From positions 186,001 through 250,000 of the forward strand of contig NZ_BMVM01000001.1 in assembly GCF_014650715.1 (NCBI RefSeq): DNA of 64,000 bases, read 5' to 3'. The notes under the pieces are model-generated. The model was not told where the DNA came from. It saw only the letters and a program-made list of their open reading frames with translations, and ran no database searches. The position numbers and the translations under genes were made by a program. Of the stretch, positions 1 to 9,189 are shown piece by piece (position 1 is the stretch's first letter; every line of letters begins with the position of its first letter). Source of the DNA: Streptomyces bluensis (lineage in GTDB: Bacteria; Actinomycetota; Actinomycetes; Streptomycetales; Streptomycetaceae).

Positions 1-83
1 GGATGTGCCCTTCAACCGATGAGTTCTCGACGCACGCCAGGTCTGCAGATCCTGAATCGGCGTGGAACGTGGACGGGAGCGAC

Positions 84-578
84 ATGAGCAATCGTGGATC
101 TGACAGTGAAGCCAGTGCCTCGGAGCCGGAGCTTGTGAATCTGGACCCGGCGACGACAGCGGTCGTCCGCGGCGTCGTCCCGATGGCCGACCTGCGGGAC
201 TTCTTCGACGCTTCCTTCGGCGCTCTGGCCCGGACGATCGAGGCGCAGCGGATCACCGTGCTGAGCCCCGCCTTCGGCCTCTACCACGGGTCGCCGGGAG
301 AGACCCTGGACCTGGAGGTCGGGTTCGTCACTGACCGGGCGGTGCAGCCGGAGGCAGGGGTCGTGGTCGGTTCGCTGCCCGGAGGCCGGGTGGCACGGCT
401 GACGCACCGCGGGTCGTTCGACGGTCTCGGATCCTCCTGGGAACGGCTGCGCTCCTGGATGCGGGCACGGGGACTTTCCGCCGGAGAAGACAGGTGGGAG
501 ACCTACGTGACACGGCCTTCCCCGGACATGGACCCGCATGACCTGCGTACCGAGCTCAACTGGCCAGTGACGGACTGA
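84..578 (+). CDS. GyrI-like effector-binding domain protein
   Basis: A 164-residue soluble protein that looks like a stand-alone GyrI-like/AraC effector-binding domain, the small-molecule-binding half of MerR and AraC activators, without a DNA-binding part. Visible hallmarks are an N-terminal strand ending in TTAVVRGVVP, a central segment 'FGLYHG' followed by 'LEVGFVTD', and a C-terminal 'YVTRPSPDMDPHDLRTELNWPV' type strand pattern typical of the fold. The ATG at 84 is preceded by GGGAG at a good distance; an upstream in-frame start at position 3 would add 27 unstructured residues and has no visible ribosome site. The gene stands alone, 280 bases ahead of the permease. The ligand is unknown. 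The family call is moderately secure, the role is not. Confidence 0.7.
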   Translation: MSNRGSDSEASASEPELVNLDPATTAVVRGVVPMADLRDFFDASFGALARTIEAQRITVLSPAFGLYHGSPGETLDLEVGFVTDRAVQPEAGVVVGSLPGGRVARLTHRGSFDGLGSSWERLRSWMRARGLSAGEDRWETYVTRPSPDMDPHDLRTELNWPVTD

Positions 579-858
579 CAGCGGCCAGGTGCCTGTTGGC
601 GCTGCGTCTGGGGGCGGCAGCCCCCAGGGAGGTTCGTGCGTCGCTGGAACAGGACGCCGCCGGTACCGCCCCGTGGGCGAGGTCCGTGACACGAGTGATG
701 TTGCCGGGCACACGGGCGAACCCGGACGACGGAGCCGGCGAACGCCGTCATCACCCACACACGCCGCGCCGGACTCGTACACGCCGCTGTCAACGGCCGG
801 GGCCGCGTCGCCGTGGCACGATAGTCATGAGCATCACCCTGCTGAGGGGGTGTGGGGC

Positions 859-2505
859 ATGGCCACATCGGACAAGGCAGCTGCCTCAGGAACCCACCGG
901 CCGGGACTGAGACGTGAGATCGGCTTCATCGGGCTCATCTGGGCGTCAGAGGGGTCGATCATCGGTTCCGGGTGGCTGTTCGGTGCCCAGGGGGCCCTGG
1001 CAGCGGCCGGGCCCGCGGCGATCATCTCCTGGGCCATCGGTGGCCTCGCGATCCTGATCCTTGCGCTGGTGCACGCCGAGCTCGGCGGAATGTATCCGGT
1101 CTCCGGCGGCACCGCCCGGTTCCCCCACTACGCGTACGGTGGGGCCGCCGGCGCGTCCTTCGGCTGGTTCTCCTGGCTGCAGGCGGCCACGGTGGCACCC
1201 ATCGAGGTGCTGGCGATGATCACGTACGCCCAGCACTACTCCTGGGCGAGCGGCTGGGAGAAGACCGAGGGCGGCGAGCACATCCTGACCGGTCCCGGCA
1301 TCGCCGTCGCGGTCGGACTGATGGCGGTCATCACGGCCGTCAACTTCCTCAGCATCCGCCTGCTGGCCCGCACCAACAGCGCGGCGACCTGGTGGAAGGT
1401 CGGTGTCCCCCTGCTGACGATCTTCGTGTTGGCCATCGCCCAGTTCCACAGCAGCAACTTCACCGCGGCCGATGGATTCAACCCCTACGGGGCCAAGGGC
1501 ATCCTGTCCGCCGTCTCCACCAGCGGCATCATCTTCGCGTTGCTCGGTTTCGAGCAGGCCGACCAGCTCGCCGGCGAGAGCGCCAACCCCAAGCGTGACA
1601 TTCCGCGGGCGGTGATCGGGTCGATCGTCATCGGCATCGCCATCTACATCCTCCTTCAGGTCGCCTTCCTGGCCGCGCTGCCCGCCTCCCAGATCGGCAG
1701 CCACTGGGCCACCTCCGCGTTCAACGCTCTGACCGGACCGTTCGCCCAGGTCGCTACGCTCGTCAGCCTGGGCTGGCTGGCGGCGATCCTCTACCTCGAC
1801 GCCGTGGTCTCCCCCGCAGGCACCGGCCTGATCTACATCACCGGTTCCTCCCGGGTCTCGTACGGCCTCAGCCGCAACGGCTACGTGCCCTCCGTGTTCG
1901 AGACCACCGACCGTCGCGGCGTCCCGTGGGTCGGCCTCATCACCGCCTTCGTGATCGGCTGTGTCTGCTTCCTGCCCTTCCCCAGCTGGCGCTCCCTCGT
2001 CGGGCTGATCACCAGCGCCAGCGTGCTCATGTACGCGGGCGCCCCACTGTCCTTCGGTGTGTTCCGCAATCGGCTGCCCGACGCCCACCGTCCCTTCCGG
2101 CTGCCCGGAGGCAGCTGGATGTCGCCGCTGGCCTTCATCGTCGCCAACCTGCTGATCCTGTGGTCCGGGTGGACCACCGACTGGAAGCTCGGCGTCGCCA
2201 TCCTCATCGGCTACGCCATCCTGGTCGCCAACCGGGTGTTCAAAATGAACCCCATCACGCCTCAGCTCGACCTGCGTGCCGCGCAGTGGCTGCCGGTCTA
2301 TCTCGTCGGAATGGGCCTGATCGTCTACCTCAGCGACTTCGGGCCTCTCAAGCACCCGTGGTTCCCTCTGTGGTGGGACATGGGCATCACCGCCGCCTTC
2401 AGCCTCGCCATCTACTACTGGGCCATGGCAGTCGCCCTACCGTCCGAACAGATTCAGCGAATGATCGACCAAGTCGTCGTCCCGGAGGAACAAGACATCG
2501 TGTGA
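859..2505 (+). CDS. APC family amino acid permease
   Basis: An integral membrane transporter of 548 residues with about 12 hydrophobic segments, belonging to the amino acid-polyamine-organocation superfamily. The first helix carries the broken-helix substrate motif 'SEGSIIGSGWLFG' near residues 30-42, and helix 6 carries 'SGIIFALLGFEQADQLAGE', as expected for APC carriers that drive amino acid or polyamine uptake with a cation gradient. The ATG at 859 follows GAGGGGG with 8 bases spacing; longer in-frame readings from 589 are arginine/proline-rich and lack a membrane segment, so they are rejected. The substrate cannot be told from sequence. The gene is followed by 150 bases and a convergent NmrA-like gene. 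Confidence 0.9.
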   Translation: MATSDKAAASGTHRPGLRREIGFIGLIWASEGSIIGSGWLFGAQGALAAAGPAAIISWAIGGLAILILALVHAELGGMYPVSGGTARFPHYAYGGAAGASFGWFSWLQAATVAPIEVLAMITYAQHYSWASGWEKTEGGEHILTGPGIAVAVGLMAVITAVNFLSIRLLARTNSAATWWKVGVPLLTIFVLAIAQFHSSNFTAADGFNPYGAKGILSAVSTSGIIFALLGFEQADQLAGESANPKRDIPRAVIGSIVIGIAIYILLQVAFLAALPASQIGSHWATSAFNALTGPFAQVATLVSLGWLAAILYLDAVVSPAGTGLIYITGSSRVSYGLSRNGYVPSVFETTDRRGVPWVGLITAFVIGCVCFLPFPSWRSLVGLITSASVLMYAGAPLSFGVFRNRLPDAHRPFRLPGGSWMSPLAFIVANLLILWSGWTTDWKLGVAILIGYAILVANRVFKMNPITPQLDLRAAQWLPVYLVGMGLIVYLSDFGPLKHPWFPLWWDMGITAAFSLAIYYWAMAVALPSEQIQRMIDQVVVPEEQDIV

Positions 2506-2655
2506 CGGCACAGCACACGACCGCGCCGTCGGCCGCAGTCGGGCAGAATGCGCGCCATGACGACTTGAAGTGCACGGGGCAGTCGACACTGGATCGAGGC
2601 CGATCACTCGACGCGCTCAGGGAAGGCGACCAAGGCTCTTATACGGGTGCGCGGC

Positions 2656-3492
2656 TCAGCTGAGCTGCTGAGCCCAGTCGTCGAACGTGGTCCAGGAGAT
2701 CTCAGGGTACGCCTCGTGCAGTGCCGCGATGTCGACTGCATAGCCCTCTTCGTTGAGAAAGGCCCACATGGCAACCATGTCGTCGCTGGACCGTCGCCGT
2801 AGGTCGAGTGGAGTTCGCACTGCCTCGACCGGCGACCCCAGCGAGCGGGTGAGGACTGCGGCCATGTGGGCGGGAGAGGGTGCGTCGGAGGCAACCTCGA
2901 TTCGCCGTCTCAGGTGCCCGGCAGGGCTGTTGACCGCTGCGGCCACAACGGCTGCGAGGTCTTGCCGGGCCACCTGCTGAAGCGGGCGGTCGACGGGAAG
3001 CGGCAGGACCAGCCGCCCGGCCCGCAGATTCTCCGCGTCGCCAAGCATGTTGTCGTAGAAGTACGTCGGGGCGACGATGGTCCAGTTGTCACTCTCCTGC
3101 CGCAGGGCCTGCTCGATCCGGTACTTGCTGTCGAAGTGGGGAACCCCGGTCGACCTGTCGGCGGAAGCCACCGAGGAGAGCACCAGGTGCGGCAGCTCCA
3201 CCTGCCGGGTCGCCGCGATGATGGTGAGCCCCTGCTCGATCTCGGCCTGCGGGCCTTCCTCAAACGGCGTAGTGACGGCGAATGCGGCGTCCATGCCGTC
3301 AAGCGCGGCAACCAGCGAGGAGACATCGCGCAGGTCGCCGTGGACCACCTCCACACCCAGCTGTTCAAGGGCATGGGCGCGCGTTCCGCCCGGGTTGCGG
3401 ACCACGGCACGAACGTGGTGTCCGTCATCAAGCAGACTGCCTACCACGGCACTCCCCTGACCACCGGTAGCTCCCAGCACCGCTACGCGCAT
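2656..3492 (-). CDS. NmrA family NAD(P)-binding protein
   Basis: A 278-residue atypical short-chain dehydrogenase of the NmrA/HSCARG group. The N-terminus has the dinucleotide-binding loop GATGGQGS and an arginine that usually selects NADP (RAVVRNPGG), but there is no convincing YxxxK catalytic pair, as usual for NmrA-like redox sensors or quinone/isoflavone reductase-like enzymes. The ATG at 3492 lies 10 bases after GGAG; a GTG nine bases upstream is too close to that site. It is transcribed convergently with the APC permease and divergently from the GH76 gene. Function in the cell is unknown; redox sensing or reduction of a small molecule are both possible. Confidence 0.85.
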   Translation of the reverse strand: MRVAVLGATGGQGSAVVGSLLDDGHHVRAVVRNPGGTRAHALEQLGVEVVHGDLRDVSSLVAALDGMDAAFAVTTPFEEGPQAEIEQGLTIIAATRQVELPHLVLSSVASADRSTGVPHFDSKYRIEQALRQESDNWTIVAPTYFYDNMLGDAENLRAGRLVLPLPVDRPLQQVARQDLAAVVAAAVNSPAGHLRRRIEVASDAPSPAHMAAVLTRSLGSPVEAVRTPLDLRRRSSDDMVAMWAFLNEEGYAVDIAALHEAYPEISWTTFDDWAQQLS

Positions 3493-3610
3493 GACGCCCA
3501 CTCTCCTAGGTTCGTTCCATCACGCCGGCAACGGGCCCCGTACGCCTCCCAGCGTCGCACCGGGCCCTTAGCAGCAAGATGACACGTCGCTGCCGGTTCG
3601 CAAGGCGATC

Positions 3611-3638
3611 CGGAACGCTCCCATCAATGCTCCCATCA
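3611..3638 (+). repeat. tandem GCTCCCATCA repeat
   Basis: Two copies of GCTCCCATCA start at 3617 and 3629, 12 bases apart, upstream of the GH76 promoter. The first, read with its left flank (GGAACGCTCCCA), resembles an imperfect LacI-family CebR-type box (TGGGAGCGCTCCCA). They may be auxiliary sites for the factor that binds the perfect palindrome at 3711. This role is inferred. Confidence 0.4.
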
Positions 3639-3679
3639 GGTCTCCTGGCAGGGGGCCGCCGACGTACGCGTCCGCCCCG

Positions 3680-3708
3680 TTGACGCTCCGTCTGCCCATC
3701 ACTACCTT
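3680..3708 (+). promoter_or_regulatory. Candidate sigma-70-type promoter of the GH76 gene
   Basis: TTGACG at 3680-3685 and TACCTT at 3703-3708 are separated by 17 bases, a good match to a vegetative actinomycete promoter. Predicted transcription would start near 3715, inside the palindrome at 3711-3722, leaving a leader of about 120 bases. Confidence 0.5.
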
Positions 3709-3710
3709 CC

Positions 3711-3722
3711 GAGAGCGCTCTC
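3711..3722. promoter_or_regulatory. LacI-family operator palindrome
   Basis: GAGAGCGCTCTC is a perfect 12-base palindrome with the central CG typical of LacI/GalR-family operators and the same GAGCGCTC core as the CebR box of Streptomyces cellulose/cellobiose genes. It starts two bases after the predicted -10 element, where a bound repressor would block initiation. No LacI gene is adjacent; the nearest is at 44.4 kb. Confidence 0.6.
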
Positions 3723-3835
3723 ATTCCCGTATCCGCAGCACGTCCCCGGCCGTCGTCACCACCGGTGTCTTCCTTCGAAACGGCGACAGCGGTCCCACGG
3801 CGAGGCTCGGGGCGTCGCCCTGACAGGGAGGCCCC

Positions 3836-5308
3836 ATGGCTCCCGTACGAAGACTCCGCATCCTCAGGCGGTCGGCCCCGGCGCTCGCCGTGGCACTGTT
3901 CGCCGCCTTGGTCCCGCAGTCGGCGTCCGCCGCCGGAACCAGCGCGGCGGCGACCGTCTGCAACAGGTACTGCGACGCCCGTGACCCCGCTCTCTCCCCG
4001 GGCGACCGGACTCCGGTGACGGCGACCGTCCACGGGCGGTCGATCGCCCTCCACTTCGACGACGCCGACGCGATGGGCTGGGCGTCCATCGACAACGGCA
4101 GCCCGGGTGACGAGGTGTGGCTCGACCGTTCCTTCGACGGCGGCCGTTCCTGGGGCTCCGGCAGCAGGCTCGGCAACACCGCCATCCCCGCGGACCGGCG
4201 CGGCTGGCGCACGCTCATGTACAACGTGGACGACTGGAACAACCACGGCGTCGGTGCCCTGCGCGCCTGTGGCAAGGCCGGGGATCGCGCCGAGATCGCG
4301 TGCACCCCGTGGGCTCGCGCCACATGGAACGCCGGAGACCGGCGCACCGCCGCGGCCACCGGGCTGATGACCTTCTACAACTACGGAACCGGCCTGTTCG
4401 ACACCACCGGCTGGTGGAACTCGGCGAACGCCCTGAACTCCGTCGTCGACAACATCCGGGTTTCGGGCATGGGCAGTTACTCGTATGCGATCTCCCGCAC
4501 GTACGACCTGAACGTGAACGCACGGGACGGGCAGTTCCGCAACGACTACATCGACGACACCGGCTGGTGGGGACTCGCCTGGATCGCCGCGTACGACCTG
4601 ACCGGCGACCGCCGCTACCTGGACACCGCCCGCGCCGACGCCGACCACATGGCGGCGTACTGGGACGGCACCTGCGGTGGCGGGGTGTGGTGGAGCACCG
4701 CGCGGACGTACAAGAACGCCATCGCCAACTCCCTCTACATCCAGCTCAACGCCGCGCTGCACAACCGCATCGCGGGCGACACGGCGTACCTGGACCGGGC
4801 ACGCGCCGGTTGGTCCTGGTTCCAGGGCACCGGCATGATCAACGGTTCGAACCTGGTCAACGACGGCGTCGACCTGTCCACCTGCCGCAACAACGGCCAG
4901 CCCGTCTGGTCGTACAACCAGGGTGTCCTGCTCGGTGCGCTGACCGAGTTGCACAAGGCCACGGGCGACGGCGCGCTGCTCGTCCGCGCACGGCAGATCG
5001 CCGACGCCGCGACCACGGCCTCCTCGCTCCACACCGCCGAGGGCATCCTGCGCGACCCGTGCGAGGGCGGCGACTGCGGCGGCGACGGACCGTCGTTCAA
5101 AGGCGCGCACGTGCGCGGTCTGGGCAAGCTCAACGCCGCGCTGCCGGACCAGCCCTACACCGCCTACCTGCGGCGCCAGGCGGACCGTGCGCATACGAGC
5201 GACCGGAACGCCCTTGACCAATACGGACTGCGCTGGTCGGGACCGGTCGACACGGTGGACGCGGCACGGCAGCAGAGCGCCCTCGACCTGCTCAACGCCG
5301 CGCCCTGA
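3836..5308 (+). CDS. Secreted GH76 alpha-1,6-mannanase
   Basis: A secreted 490-residue glycoside hydrolase family 76 enzyme, a family that cleaves alpha-1,6-mannan such as yeast or mycobacterial mannan backbones. It begins with a signal peptide (basic [12 protein letters not shown], hydrophobic core, AxA-type end near residue 33). The catalytic GH76 signature is present as adjacent aspartates D240-D241 in '[12 protein letters not shown]'. About 100 extra residues sit between the signal peptide and the (alpha/alpha)6 catalytic domain and contain several cysteines; their role is unclear. The ATG at 3836 follows AGGGAGG. The upstream LacI-type palindrome suggests repression relieved by a sugar. 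A PadR gene follows but has its own promoter. Confidence 0.88.
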   Translation: MAPVRRLRILRRSAPALAVALFAALVPQSASAAGTSAAATVCNRYCDARDPALSPGDRTPVTATVHGRSIALHFDDADAMGWASIDNGSPGDEVWLDRSFDGGRSWGSGSRLGNTAIPADRRGWRTLMYNVDDWNNHGVGALRACGKAGDRAEIACTPWARATWNAGDRRTAAATGLMTFYNYGTGLFDTTGWWNSANALNSVVDNIRVSGMGSYSYAISRTYDLNVNARDGQFRNDYIDDTGWWGLAWIAAYDLTGDRRYLDTARADADHMAAYWDGTCGGGVWWSTARTYKNAIANSLYIQLNAALHNRIAGDTAYLDRARAGWSWFQGTGMINGSNLVNDGVDLSTCRNNGQPVWSYNQGVLLGALTELHKATGDGALLVRARQIADAATTASSLHTAEGILRDPCEGGDCGGDGPSFKGAHVRGLGKLNAALPDQPYTAYLRRQADRAHTSDRNALDQYGLRWSGPVDTVDAARQQSALDLLNAAP

Positions 5309-5323
5309 AGCTCCGCTCCGGCA

Positions 5324-5353
5324 TTGTCCATAGGCCATTGGACGACATATGTT
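5324..5353 (+). promoter_or_regulatory. Candidate promoter giving a leaderless padR mRNA
   Basis: TTGTCC at 5324-5329 and TATGTT at 5348-5353 are 18 bases apart. The -10 ends six bases before the ATG at 5360, so transcription would begin at or next to the start codon. The AT-rich GACATATGT core could also be the PadR protein's own operator. Confidence 0.45.
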
Positions 5354-5359
5354 GGCTGG

Positions 5360-5701
5360 ATGAGTGAGCGCGTGTTGCAGGAGCCGACCCTTTTGATCCT
5401 GACGGCTTTGGCGGATGAGCCACGGCATGGTTACGCCATCGCCCAGGAGGTCAAGTCGCTCTCCGGCACCCGGGTGGTCCTGCGCACCGGTACCCTCTAC
5501 GGCGCCCTCGATCGGCTGTTGAAGGACGGCCTGATCGAGGTGCACCGTGAGGAGGTCGTCGACGGGCGGGCCCGCAAGGTCTACGCTTTGGCGCCGCTGG
5601 GGCGGGAGAGACTGGCGGCAGCGGCGGAGCGGATGGCGGCGACGGCCCGTGAGGCCAACCGGCGGCTGGGCATCTCCGGGGCGACGGTGACGCAGGCGTG
5701 A
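5360..5701 (+). CDS. PadR family transcriptional regulator
   Basis: A 113-residue PadR-type winged-helix repressor. The fold shows in 'TLLILTALADEPRHGYAIAQEV' (HTH helices), 'GTLYGALDRLLKDGLI' (recognition helix) and the wing 'RARKVYALAPLGRERL', followed by a short C-terminal dimerisation helix. The ATG at 5360 is chosen because the region upstream is a promoter, not coding, and because family members start at this point. The mRNA is probably leaderless. It overlaps the next gene by four bases (GTGA), so the membrane protein is translated from the same message; this pairing of a PadR repressor with a membrane protein is common in actinomycetes and suggests that it controls the pair. Confidence 0.9.
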   Translation: MSERVLQEPTLLILTALADEPRHGYAIAQEVKSLSGTRVVLRTGTLYGALDRLLKDGLIEVHREEVVDGRARKVYALAPLGRERLAAAAERMAATAREANRRLGISGATVTQA

Positions 5702-6579
5702 TCGGGCTGGTTCTGCGCCTGTATCCGCGGCGGTACCGCAGGGAGTGCGGCGAGGAGATCCTTGCCGTCTATCAGCAGACGGCGGCGGAAGTCTCTTCCA
5801 TGGGCAGGTTTCGGGAGGCTGCGGATATCGCCGCTCACGCGGTGCGGATGAGACTCGGTGTGAACTCCTCGACGGCCGCCGGACGGCTTCTGGCCCGCGC
5901 GGCACCGTTGGCGGTCGGTGCGGTGGCGGCCTATGGCGGTGTGCATCTGAGCCGCTGGTACGCCGGGGTGGTCGCCTCGCCGGGCCCCGTGTATCTCACC
6001 GCCGACGCGTGGAGCGCGCTCCTGCTTGCCTCGGCACTGGTCTTCGTCGGGGCTGTCACGGCGCTGACGGCGCGGTGGCATGTGGGTGTGGCCACGCTCA
6101 CCATCGGACTGGCGGGGCTGGCCGTCGCGGCTGTTGTCAGCGGCCCCGCGTTCGGCGATCCGATCGTCACGCCCACCATGGCGCTCCTCACCGCCTTGGT
6201 CGTACTGGCCTGTCCGCCCGATCTGCGACCGGGGCCCGGGGCGTGTGCCGCGGCCGGCGTGATGGCCGCCGCCGCGTGGCTTCCCGTCACCGCGATGTAC
6301 GCCGGCGCACTGCCGGTCAGCACCGACTACGGCCTGTGGCCCCTTCTCGTTCTCGCGGCCACCGGACTCGCGCAGTCCGTGCGGTCGATGTCCCCGGGGA
6401 GGGCCGAGACGGCTGCGACGGCCGCGGCCTGCCCGCTGTTCCTTGCCTACGCCTACACCACGGGAGCCTGGGATCTGTTGCTTCCGGCGCTGGGGACCGC
6501 GGCCGTCGTACCGCTCGCCGGCGCGTTGGCCGCCGGCGCGCACGCGCTTCGTCTTCGCGGACGCTCCAGCCCGCGCTGA
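5698..6579 (+). CDS. PadR-associated membrane protein
   Basis: A 293-residue protein with a cytoplasmic N-terminal helical region (LYPRRYRRECGEEILAVYQQT) followed by about six to seven hydrophobic helices between residues 60 and 285. The N-terminal motif is typical of membrane proteins encoded directly downstream of PadR regulators in actinobacteria; their transport or stress role is not established. It starts with GTG inside the padR stop codon, so translation is coupled. A strong hairpin with a T run follows the gene. No enzymatic motif is visible. Confidence 0.8.
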   Translation: MIGLVLRLYPRRYRRECGEEILAVYQQTAAEVSSMGRFREAADIAAHAVRMRLGVNSSTAAGRLLARAAPLAVGAVAAYGGVHLSRWYAGVVASPGPVYLTADAWSALLLASALVFVGAVTALTARWHVGVATLTIGLAGLAVAAVVSGPAFGDPIVTPTMALLTALVVLACPPDLRPGPGACAAAGVMAAAAWLPVTAMYAGALPVSTDYGLWPLLVLAATGLAQSVRSMSPGRAETAATAAACPLFLAYAYTTGAWDLLLPALGTAAVVPLAGALAAGAHALRLRGRSSPR

Positions 6580-6593
6580 CGCACCCTTCACCC

Positions 6594-6625
6594 AGCCGCC
6601 CTCCGTGCCGCGGGGGCGGCTTTTT
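6594..6625 (+). terminator. Rho-independent terminator of the padR operon
   Basis: AGCCGCCC (6594-6601) can pair with GGGCGGCT (6614-6621) around a 12-base loop and is followed by a run of five T (6621-6625). It lies 15 bases after the stop codon of the membrane protein gene. Confidence 0.8.
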
Positions 6626-6801
6626 GCTGTCTGGCGCAGCAAGGAAGCACGCGGAGCGCGCGGCATAGTCAGGTTGCCGACATATGATCCCGGAGAACGT
6701 ATTCAGCCGCCTGACTCGTCGGGATCCAGGCGCCGCCCCGTGCCCCCACCGCACCCGGCGGCCGTCACCATGGCCCGCGCCGACACGGAAGAGACTCCTC
6801 G

Positions 6802-7632
6802 ATGCCGTTCACGCTGTCCCATCCCGCGGCCGTTCTGCCGCTGCTGCGCCACCCCTTCTCGTCGGCCGCCCTGGTCTGCGGAGCCATGGCTCCGGACGCG
6901 CCGTACTTCCTCGCCGCCGCGCGCATACCGGTGAGCGCCCAGTCGTGGTACGAGCCGTTCCTCAACGCCACCGTGTCCCACACACTGTCCGGCCTCACCG
7001 TGTCGGGGCCGTCCGCTCTGGCACTCCTGGCGCTGTACGGGCTCGTGCGCCGCCCGACCGCCGCTCTGCTGCCCGGCCGGTTCTCCCCGGCCGGTGCGGC
7101 CGACCGCGACGGCAAGGGCCTGCGCCGGGCGGGCTGGGTGCTGCTGTCCGCCCTGATCGGCATCCTGACCCATCTGGTGTGGGACTCCTTCACGCACGCC
7201 GACGGTTACACCGTCGCTCACCTGGGCGTCCTGCGGTCCCACATCACGGGGGATCTGACTGCGGCGCGGCTGCTCCAGCACATCAGCACGGCCGGGGGCC
7301 TGACAGCGGTCGCGGTGCACGTGTGGCGCCGTCTGCGCCGGGTTCCGGCGGGCCACGCCGGCCAGGCCAAACCATCGGCAGCGGCCCGCTGGAGCGTCGT
7401 AGCGGCGCTGGCCGTCGCCACCCTCACCGGTGCCGCGGCCAACACGCACACCCTGGAGTACTACCGGGGCGGACCTGCGACAGCCGAACAGACAACCGTG
7501 CAACAGAGGGGGGAGGCGGTTCTCTCGGACTGGGCGACGGGCGGCGGCGGCGCGCTGGCCTGCGCTCTCGTCCTTTATGCCTGCGCCTGGTGGGTGCGGG
7601 GTGCCATCCGGCCCACCGAGAGCACGACTTGA
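6802..7632 (+). CDS. DUF4184 family membrane protein
   Basis: A 276-residue integral membrane protein whose N-terminus 'MPFTLSHPAAVLPL' with 'GAMAPDAPYF' matches the DUF4184 family. Conserved features are the early His in SHPA, the Asp in PDAPYF and a His/Asp-containing segment 'LTHLVWDSFTHADGY' around residues 115-130, which resemble the metal-ligand pattern of membrane-bound phosphohydrolase-like (YdjM/LrgA-type) proteins. About six membrane helices are predicted by eye. The ATG at 6802 follows GAAGAG. Function is unknown. Confidence 0.85.
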   Translation: MPFTLSHPAAVLPLLRHPFSSAALVCGAMAPDAPYFLAAARIPVSAQSWYEPFLNATVSHTLSGLTVSGPSALALLALYGLVRRPTAALLPGRFSPAGAADRDGKGLRRAGWVLLSALIGILTHLVWDSFTHADGYTVAHLGVLRSHITGDLTAARLLQHISTAGGLTAVAVHVWRRLRRVPAGHAGQAKPSAAARWSVVAALAVATLTGAAANTHTLEYYRGGPATAEQTTVQQRGEAVLSDWATGGGGALACALVLYACAWWVRGAIRPTESTT

Positions 7633-7636
7633 CTCC

Positions 7637-7651
7637 ATAGATCGGATCTAT
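7637..7651. promoter_or_regulatory. AT-rich perfect palindrome
   Basis: ATAGATC, a central G, then GATCTAT form a perfect 7+7 inverted repeat just after the DUF4184 gene and ahead of the esterase. It is unusually AT-rich for this genome and looks like a dimeric regulator site; no T run follows, so it is not an obvious terminator. A TTGACA at 7773-7778 lies downstream, in the esterase promoter region. Confidence 0.4.
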
Positions 7652-7825
7652 TTGTCGAATTGAGGTTCACCCTCACCCGCCCTCGGTCAGGCCCTACAGA
7701 AGGCTGTCCGTAATTGGCTTTGGAGCCTGACCTTATGGGCGTGGTCGCATATACAGCCAAGGCGCAAGCCCGTTGACACCTCCGATGTATCCATTGGTTG
7801 CCTTCGCTGGAAAGGCGGACCCCGC

Positions 7826-9096
7826 GTGACCACCACGCACCGGCGCCTTCTCGCCACCCTGGTGGCGGCACTGGCGATCGCCCTGCTCGGGACGCCGGCG
7901 CCCTGCCCGCCAGAGCCGACGCGGGGCCTGCCTCCGCCACCCGCCGCGGTTGGACGGGCACCTGGGAGGCGGCGGCCTCCGGCACCGTACCGGCTCTGCC
8001 CGGCACCTCCATCCGCAATGTCGTCCATGTCAGCGTCGGCGGCCGCGCCGCGCGCGTCCGCATCTCCAACCGGCTCGGCGCCTCCCCCCTCGAACTCGGC
8101 TCCGTGACCGTGGCGCTGCAGGAGAAGGGTGCGCCGACGAGTCCGAACGCCGTCGCGGGAACGATGCGCGCCGCCACCTTCCGCGGCGCCGCCTCGGTGA
8201 CCGTCCCGGCCGGCGAGGACACGGTCACCGACCCCGTGTCGCTCAGGGTGCCCGACGGCGCCAACCTCCTGATCACCGTGTACACACCGGTCGACACCGG
8301 GCCGGCCACGTACCACCGTTCGGCCCTGCAGACCAGTTTCCTCGCCCCTTCCGGCAACCACGCCGCGGACGAGGACGGATCCGCCTGCACCGGGACCACG
8401 GGCTCCTGGTACTACGTGACCGGTGTGGACGTGCTCGGCCCGCGCACCGCCGGCAGCGTCGTCGCACTCGGCGACTCCATCACCGACGGATCAGGATCAA
8501 CGTCCAGCGCCAACCGCCGCTGGCCGGACCGGCTCGCCGAACGGCTGCGCGCGCTGCCGCCACACCGTCGGCTCGGTGTCCTGAACGCCGGGATCGCCGG
8601 CAACCGCCTCCTGCTCGACGGCACCGGCCCCAGCGCCCTGTCCCGGCTCGACGCCGACGTTCTGTCCCGCACCGGCGTACGCACGATGATCCTCATGGAG
8701 GGCATCAACGACATCAAGGGCAACCCCAACCAGACCGACCCGGCCGCCTTCGAGGATGCCTACCGCCAGATCGTGCGGCGCGCCCACGCTCGCGGTATCC
8801 GCGTCATCGGCGCCACCATCACCCCGTACGGCGGCAACGGCGGTTACACGGAGGCTCGTGAGGCCGTACGCCAGTCGGTCAACGCGTTCATCCGGACCGG
8901 CGGCCTCTTCGACGCCGTCGTGGACTTCGACGCCGTGGTCCGCGACCCCGCCGACCCTCACCGCATCCTGCCCGCCTACGACCCGGGCGACCACCTGCAC
9001 TTCAACGACGCCGGGCTGAAGGCAATGGCCGACGCGATCGACCCGAACGACCTCCTTTTCACCGGCGCAAGGGGCGCCGGACGCAACGCCGCCTGA
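7826..9096 (+). CDS. Secreted GDSL/SGNH esterase with an N-terminal frameshift
   Basis: An SGNH-family lipase/esterase. The mature domain shows block I 'VVALGDSITDG', block II/III 'LNAGIAGNRLLLDG' and 'MEGINDIKG', and the catalytic Asp-His in 'DHLHFNDAGLKAMAD'. The signal peptide (MTTTHRRLLATLVAALAIAL) is encoded from the GTG at 7826 but in another frame. Adding one G near 7899-7901 would join the two as ...GTPA-ALPARADAGPA..., a normal signal cleavage site. So either a base is missing in the sequence or the gene is a recent mutant. The uninterrupted frame runs 7798-9096 but its first 40 residues are not signal-like, so as read the enzyme would not be exported properly. Confidence 0.8.
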
Positions 9097-9189
9097 TCCC
9101 TCTCCCCGGACGGACAGCCGCACGAAAGCGCGTGGGGCGTGCACGTGGTCACGTGCACGCCCAATGCGTCGGTCAGTGGGCGGATGCGC

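Noticed and set aside
3506..5905. 799-codon minus-strand frame opposite the GH76 gene
   Set aside because: Antisense to a clear enzyme gene, low-complexity translation, no start site. Treated as a shadow.
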